Shown in pieces: positions 61,101-64,000 of a stretch of DNA of 64,000 bases. Location of the stretch: assembly GCA_905331475.1 (NCBI GenBank), contig CAJNYU010000059.1, positions 182,586 to 246,585 of the forward strand, given 5' to 3'. This DNA is from Rotaria socialis. Taxonomy: Eukaryota; Rotifera; Eurotatoria; Philodinida; Philodinidae. The notes under the pieces are model-generated. The model was not told the origin of the DNA, did not search any database, and was given only the letters and a program-made list of their open reading frames with translations. Position 1 is the stretch's first letter; every line of letters starts with the position of its first letter. Position numbers and translations under genes: made by a program.

Positions 61101-64000
61101 TTACACTTCACAGGATAAGATTGTAAAACCGCACCTATGGAACATCAGTTCCGTTTTTGGCTTTTCTAACAATTGTAATTATCTTCTTGCGAATTATACA
61201 GTCATTTTACTGTATAAAGAAATAGGCATGGCTATAATACTGAAAAACGTTATTTCATGCATACACATCCTTGACAGTGCATTTCATCATTGACGATACG
61301 AAACCTTCCCAGGAGAATCAGGGTACGCCGGAATCGGTATCCATTAGTTAGGAAATGGTCGGAATTCAACGGAGCCGACCGAAAAGCAACGGAATCCATA
61401 GGATCCGATGCCGGAAACGATCGGATCCACTGGTCGGATTGAATCTCCTGGGATTTCTAAGAAAAAAACATTCTGTAACAGTCGAAATACCCTATTAATT
61501 ATAATTACTCGTTCAATTGAGAGAATAGTACTATTCTATCCGAGATAAATTTGTTAGTGCAAAATTAGCAATAATTAATCTAAAAATACTCGTTAAAATT
61601 TTATATATATTAATCAATAGCAATAAGTATTCCTATGAACTATTTCAATTTAGATTCTGATGAAATGGTATCATTACACGATATTGATATTCAATGTAAT
61701 TTATCTGATGAACGTCAAGCACCAAATCATGACGAATCATCTTGGAGTAACAATTGGACTGATGAAAAAATACAGCAAGAAAAACTTGTACCAGAACAAA
61801 AATCAACAGAAGACGATGAAATCAATCGATTGAAATCGATTATTTCAGACATACAATTTGAAAATGAGAATTTAAAAGAATTAAACGCAGAATTATATCA
61901 AATAAAATTACAATATACTAATACTGGTTAGTCATTGATTTTTTTGTTCAGCGCTTATTTTGATATGAACTAAACTTTTTTTAGATTCAATCGCTAATGA
62001 ATCAATAATCAAATCTCAAGATATTGATATTCAATGTTTACTTCAACCCATCACTATCGATAGTTTTGTACAAACTGAACATGAAAATGAACCAAATCAA
62101 CTTATATCATCAGTAACAGAAGATAATGATTGGAATGATCAACTACCCATCATAGAAATTCCTTTAGGCGAACCAAATGTTTCATCTGTAACTGTTGAAC
62201 ATAAAATGCCAGAAACTGTTGATAACGAAGCACAAACAGATGAACAAACACAAGATAAACTTTCACAAATTAATAATAAATTAAAACGTGCTCTTCAAAC
62301 TATTAAAGATCGAATACATCAAATAGTGATTGAACAACCTGAATTATTTTCTAATACAAATGACGACACTCTTGAGCGTCTTGATCATTTAAGAATTATT
62401 ATTCGAAATCAAGCTATGCAAATAAATGACCTACAGAATAGTTATGAGCAAGCTCAAGATGAAATCAATCAAATGCAAAGGTAACCAAAAACACAGCGGA
62501 AATTTTCTATTCGAACAAACATTCTTGCTTGTTTATAGCTCATTAGAAGTATGTCAAGACCGTATTGATAATGAACATATAACAAAAACAGAAGAGCTTG
62601 CTTCTTCGCCGCCATCAGTTAACGATAGAAGGTTGAGCGTATTTCATTGCAATAGTATATTAATCTGCGTCTTTTTTTAAATTTTTTTCTAGTCAATCAG
62701 CAATTGAAGACTCTGAAAAGCAAATTCATCAACTCCAACAGAAGCTTTCTCAAAATGATGATGAAAAACTTTTACTTCGTGAACGTTTGAATGAAGTTGA
62801 ACTCGAATTACGAAAAGTATTAGATGATCATACTTCAACAAGGGCTAGGTATGAAGAACAATTGCAATCACTTATAACAGAACGTGATGCAATTTTTGAA
62901 CAACAAGTACTTCAATCAAATGAAAAGTAGGATATTTTTAAATAGATATTCTCAAAGAGCTATATAACTACTGTCTGCATTATAAATATATTTTCAGCAT
63001 AAAAGCAACAAAGAAATTTTTTCCCTCTCATAATTCATTTTGAATTAGAAGTTGCTGAAAAAACTTGTTTATCAAACTTGGAATAAAAAACTTTTGAATG
63101 CCTATGAGCTTCACCTAGAATATATAGCTTACTAACTTTTCGAACATCATGCCATTGAATTAGAGGAGTCTTTCTTTACCAAAAAGTACGCAAACAAAAG
63201 AAAAAGGAATATCTGAGAAAGTCTTCTCCTAAGGTTTCAAACGAAAAACTATTGGTTTAGACAGCACGTGAATATTTAGTATTCTTTATTATAACAGTTT
63301 TCTTTTGCTATTATCTGTTAACAATTATAAGATATTTTGAAATGCTTTTAGTCAACATCAAATTCAAAAATTAGAAGATGAATTAGCTCAAGTCAAACAA
63401 TCAGTCGATTCGGCACATGCAGCTACTACTTCGAATGAGGAGTAAAATATTTAAAAAAAACTGTCCTTTCTTGTATCAAGCGTTATTATGTATATATTTA
63501 GTGTTAAATCTTTACAAGAAATAATTCAAGAGCAATCTGACGAAATGAAAGATCTTAGTGAAAAATATTTTACTCTTGTATCTCAACTTGAAGTACAAGA
63601 TGAAATTCTTAAACAAAAGTAATAATTTTAGTATTCGTCTTTATCTCTATTTTGTTAATCAAATATCTTCTCTATATAATATAGACGTCAAACTGAAGAA
63701 CAATTAAAAATTTGTGAAAATCAGATTCAACATCTGATTAATGAACATGCAGCTCTTTCTGAAGAATTACAAAATAAAACTTCGACTTCTGTTTCAAATA
63801 TAGACAACGAGAGCCAAACAGATGAGCAACAACAACAGGACAAATTAGTACAATTAAATCACAAACTCAAACGTGCATTACAAACATTTAAAGATAAAAT
63901 TCATCGACTAGTAACTGAAAGACCCGAATTATTTACTGACGTTGGCGAAGAAACAACTGAACGATTTGATCATTTGATTACGACAGTAGAACATCAAGCA
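43184..64000 (+). CDS. Giant golgin-like coiled-coil protein with tandem exon-triplet repeats (runs off window)
   Basis: One gene; exons read by eye, all joining in frame: 43184-44690, 46269-46741, 46792-47086, 47142-47263, 47317-47632, 47691-47876, 47929-47981, then the repeat array (itemised separately) to 58877, then 59504-60206, 61654-61926, 61985-62480, 62539-62631, 62693-62926, 63352-63441, 63502-63618 and 63685 beyond 64000. The first ~310 residues are disordered, with Pro/Gln runs and Ser-rich stretches. Everything after about EWDKERNLFQDYINSLRTEI is heptad-rich coiled coil. There is no signal peptide or membrane helix in the window. Repeats centre on the motif QLDEANRAWQQYHQTQ. Long disordered-then-coiled architecture suggests a Golgi or vesicle tether, but I cannot assign a named orthologue, and the C-terminus (where a GRIP or similar anchor would lie) is outside. 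ATG at 43184; an upstream TTG is not used. Confidence 0.85.
44691..46268 (+). other. First intron of the golgin-like gene (1.6 kb)
   Basis: AT-rich, with the 404-bp TIR element at 45750-46153. The rest shows no coding or RNA signal; the ORF at 45334-45561 is not supported. Confidence 0.6.
45740..46163. mobile_element. Non-autonomous TIR DNA transposon (MITE-like), 404 bp, with 10-bp target duplications
   Basis: The element itself is 45750-46153. It begins AGAGGTGTCAGCCG and ends with the exact reverse complement of these 14 bases; the similarity continues imperfectly to about 24. It is flanked by a perfect direct repeat AGTTATATAT (45740-45749 and 46154-46163), a target-site duplication of 10 bp, a size known from Mutator-like elements, but the superfamily is not proven. 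The interior has no ORF and is built from repeated GAGCCGCCGC-like blocks separated by AT-rich segments, far more GC-rich than the host intron. No transposase lies in the window. Confidence 0.85.
46792..58877 (+). repeat. Tandem array of coiled-coil exon triplets in the golgin-like gene
   Basis: Each unit has exon a (~304 nt, phase 0-1: LRETVALLT..C.QLDEANRAWQQY), exon b (~183 nt, phase 1-1: ESGTNLETIKESYVN...DELERR) and exon c (41 nt, phase 1-0: ERVSSNLLQQSFEE), with introns of 45-62 nt. Exons a start at 46792 (divergent), 47317, 48033, 48745, 49366, 50049, 50738, 51430, 52345, 53005, 54146, 55219, 55721, 56440, 57126, 57816 and 58479. Exons b and c of clear units include 48416/48655, 49104/49263, 49720/49958, 50408/50646, 51099/51337, 51789/52255, 52710/52906, 56108/56346, 56797/57037 and 57493/57717. 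Spacing is near 690 bp in the regular part. Edges are diverged; units 49-52 kb and 55.7-56.4 kb are most alike. Extra non-canonical exons (53291-53515, 53752-54089, 54793-55160, 55598-55668) interrupt the series. Confidence 0.9.
51757..52200. other. Single N with an exact ~220-bp duplicated flank (probable assembly artefact)
   Basis: An n lies at 51978. The sequence from 51757 to 51977 recurs, identical by eye, from 51979 to about 52199, so exon b of that unit appears twice (51789-51971 and 52012-52194). Removing one copy brings the spacing of exons a (51430 to 52345) from 915 to about 692, matching the neighbours (683, 689, 692). The second copy is best read as overlapping contig ends joined across a gap. 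Confidence 0.85.
58878..59503 (+). other. Golgin-like gene intron (626 nt)
   Basis: AT-rich, donor GTAAGT after 58877 and acceptor TTTCTAG before 59504. No element or coding signal seen. Confidence 0.5.
60681..60835. repeat. GC-richer block with repeated ACGGCCGTTT/TTTACGG motifs and a palindrome
   Basis: Several variants of ACGGCCGTTTG and TTTACGGyCGG follow one another within about 150 bases in otherwise AT-rich intron. A near-perfect 25-base palindrome sits at 60726-60750 (TTTGGTATGCAC, one base, GTGCATGCCAAA). It is probably a fragment of a repetitive element; ends and target duplications are not clear. Confidence 0.4.
61307..61453. mobile_element. Short TIR element candidate (147 bp)
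   Basis: Starts TCCCAGGAGA and ends with its exact reverse complement TCTCCTGGGA; similarity extends a few bases inward (TCA / TGA). The interior is GC-richer and has repeated GGAATC/GGATCC words. I see no convincing target-site duplication, so mobility is uncertain. Confidence 0.4.

Larger units (their letters stand above)
60207..61653 (+). other. Golgin-like gene intron (1.45 kb) with foreign-looking blocks
   Basis: Holds a (CTTTATCTTTAT)-type low-complexity stretch (60580-60680), a GC-richer block rich in ACGG motifs (60681-60835) and a short inverted-repeat element (61307-61453). The short ORFs at 60429-60659 have no support. Confidence 0.55.

Overview
This window looks like nuclear DNA from a small-genome invertebrate. 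It is strongly AT-rich. Most coding genes are split by introns of about 45-70 bases (GT..AG), with a few kilobase-scale introns. The identifiable orthologues are animal genes: SEC61 gamma, LAMTOR4, SGSM3, EFA6/PSD with an N-terminal PDZ domain, tetraspanin, and cytosolic histidyl-tRNA synthetase with a WHEP domain. Beside them sit two genes whose closest relatives I recall are bacterial, plant or fungal: a BSP-type metallopeptidase and a SMUG2/DUF4918-type uracil-DNA glycosylase. Compact introns, animal genes with apparently transferred genes, and an intronless F-box gene fit a bdelloid rotifer best. That assignment is inference, not shown by the sequence.

Layout. 0.5-1.2 kb: four-TM protein (-). 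5.0-5.8: secreted BSP-like metallopeptidase (-). 6.5-7.2: small unknown protein (-). 8.07-8.35: SEC61G (+). 8.5-8.8: small ORF (-). 10.1-14.2: SGSM3, TBC-SH3-RUN (+). 15.0-16.7: F-box protein (-). 20.0-28.6: EFA6/PSD, PDZ-Sec7-PH-coiled coil, 17 exons (-). 29.0-30.2: uracil-DNA glycosylase-like (+). 31.6-33.0: tetraspanin (-). 33.7-34.3: unknown (-). 34.9-36.2: dual-specificity phosphatase (-). 38.2-38.6: LAMTOR4 (-). 40.0-42.6: HARS (-). 43.2 to beyond the right edge: one huge golgin-like coiled-coil gene (+), at least 55 coding exons.

Many host genes act in membrane traffic and lysosome/Golgi biology: SEC61G in translocation, SGSM3 as a Rab GAP, EFA6 as an Arf6 exchange factor, LAMTOR4 in Ragulator, and the golgin-like tether. 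There is no operon logic; two gene pairs are divergent (EFA6/glycosylase and HARS/golgin).

The most unusual structure is in the golgin-like gene. A triplet of exons (about 304 + 183 + 41 nt, phases 0-1, 1-1, 1-0) is repeated in tandem about every 690 bp from roughly 46.8 to 58.9 kb. Some units are identical through exons and introns, which points to recent conversion or duplication. One unit carries an exact ~220-bp duplication at a single N, almost certainly an assembly artefact. The gene's introns hold a clear 404-bp TIR element with 10-bp target duplications and one or two weaker inverted-repeat elements. All exon boundaries were read by eye from splice signals and frame continuity.
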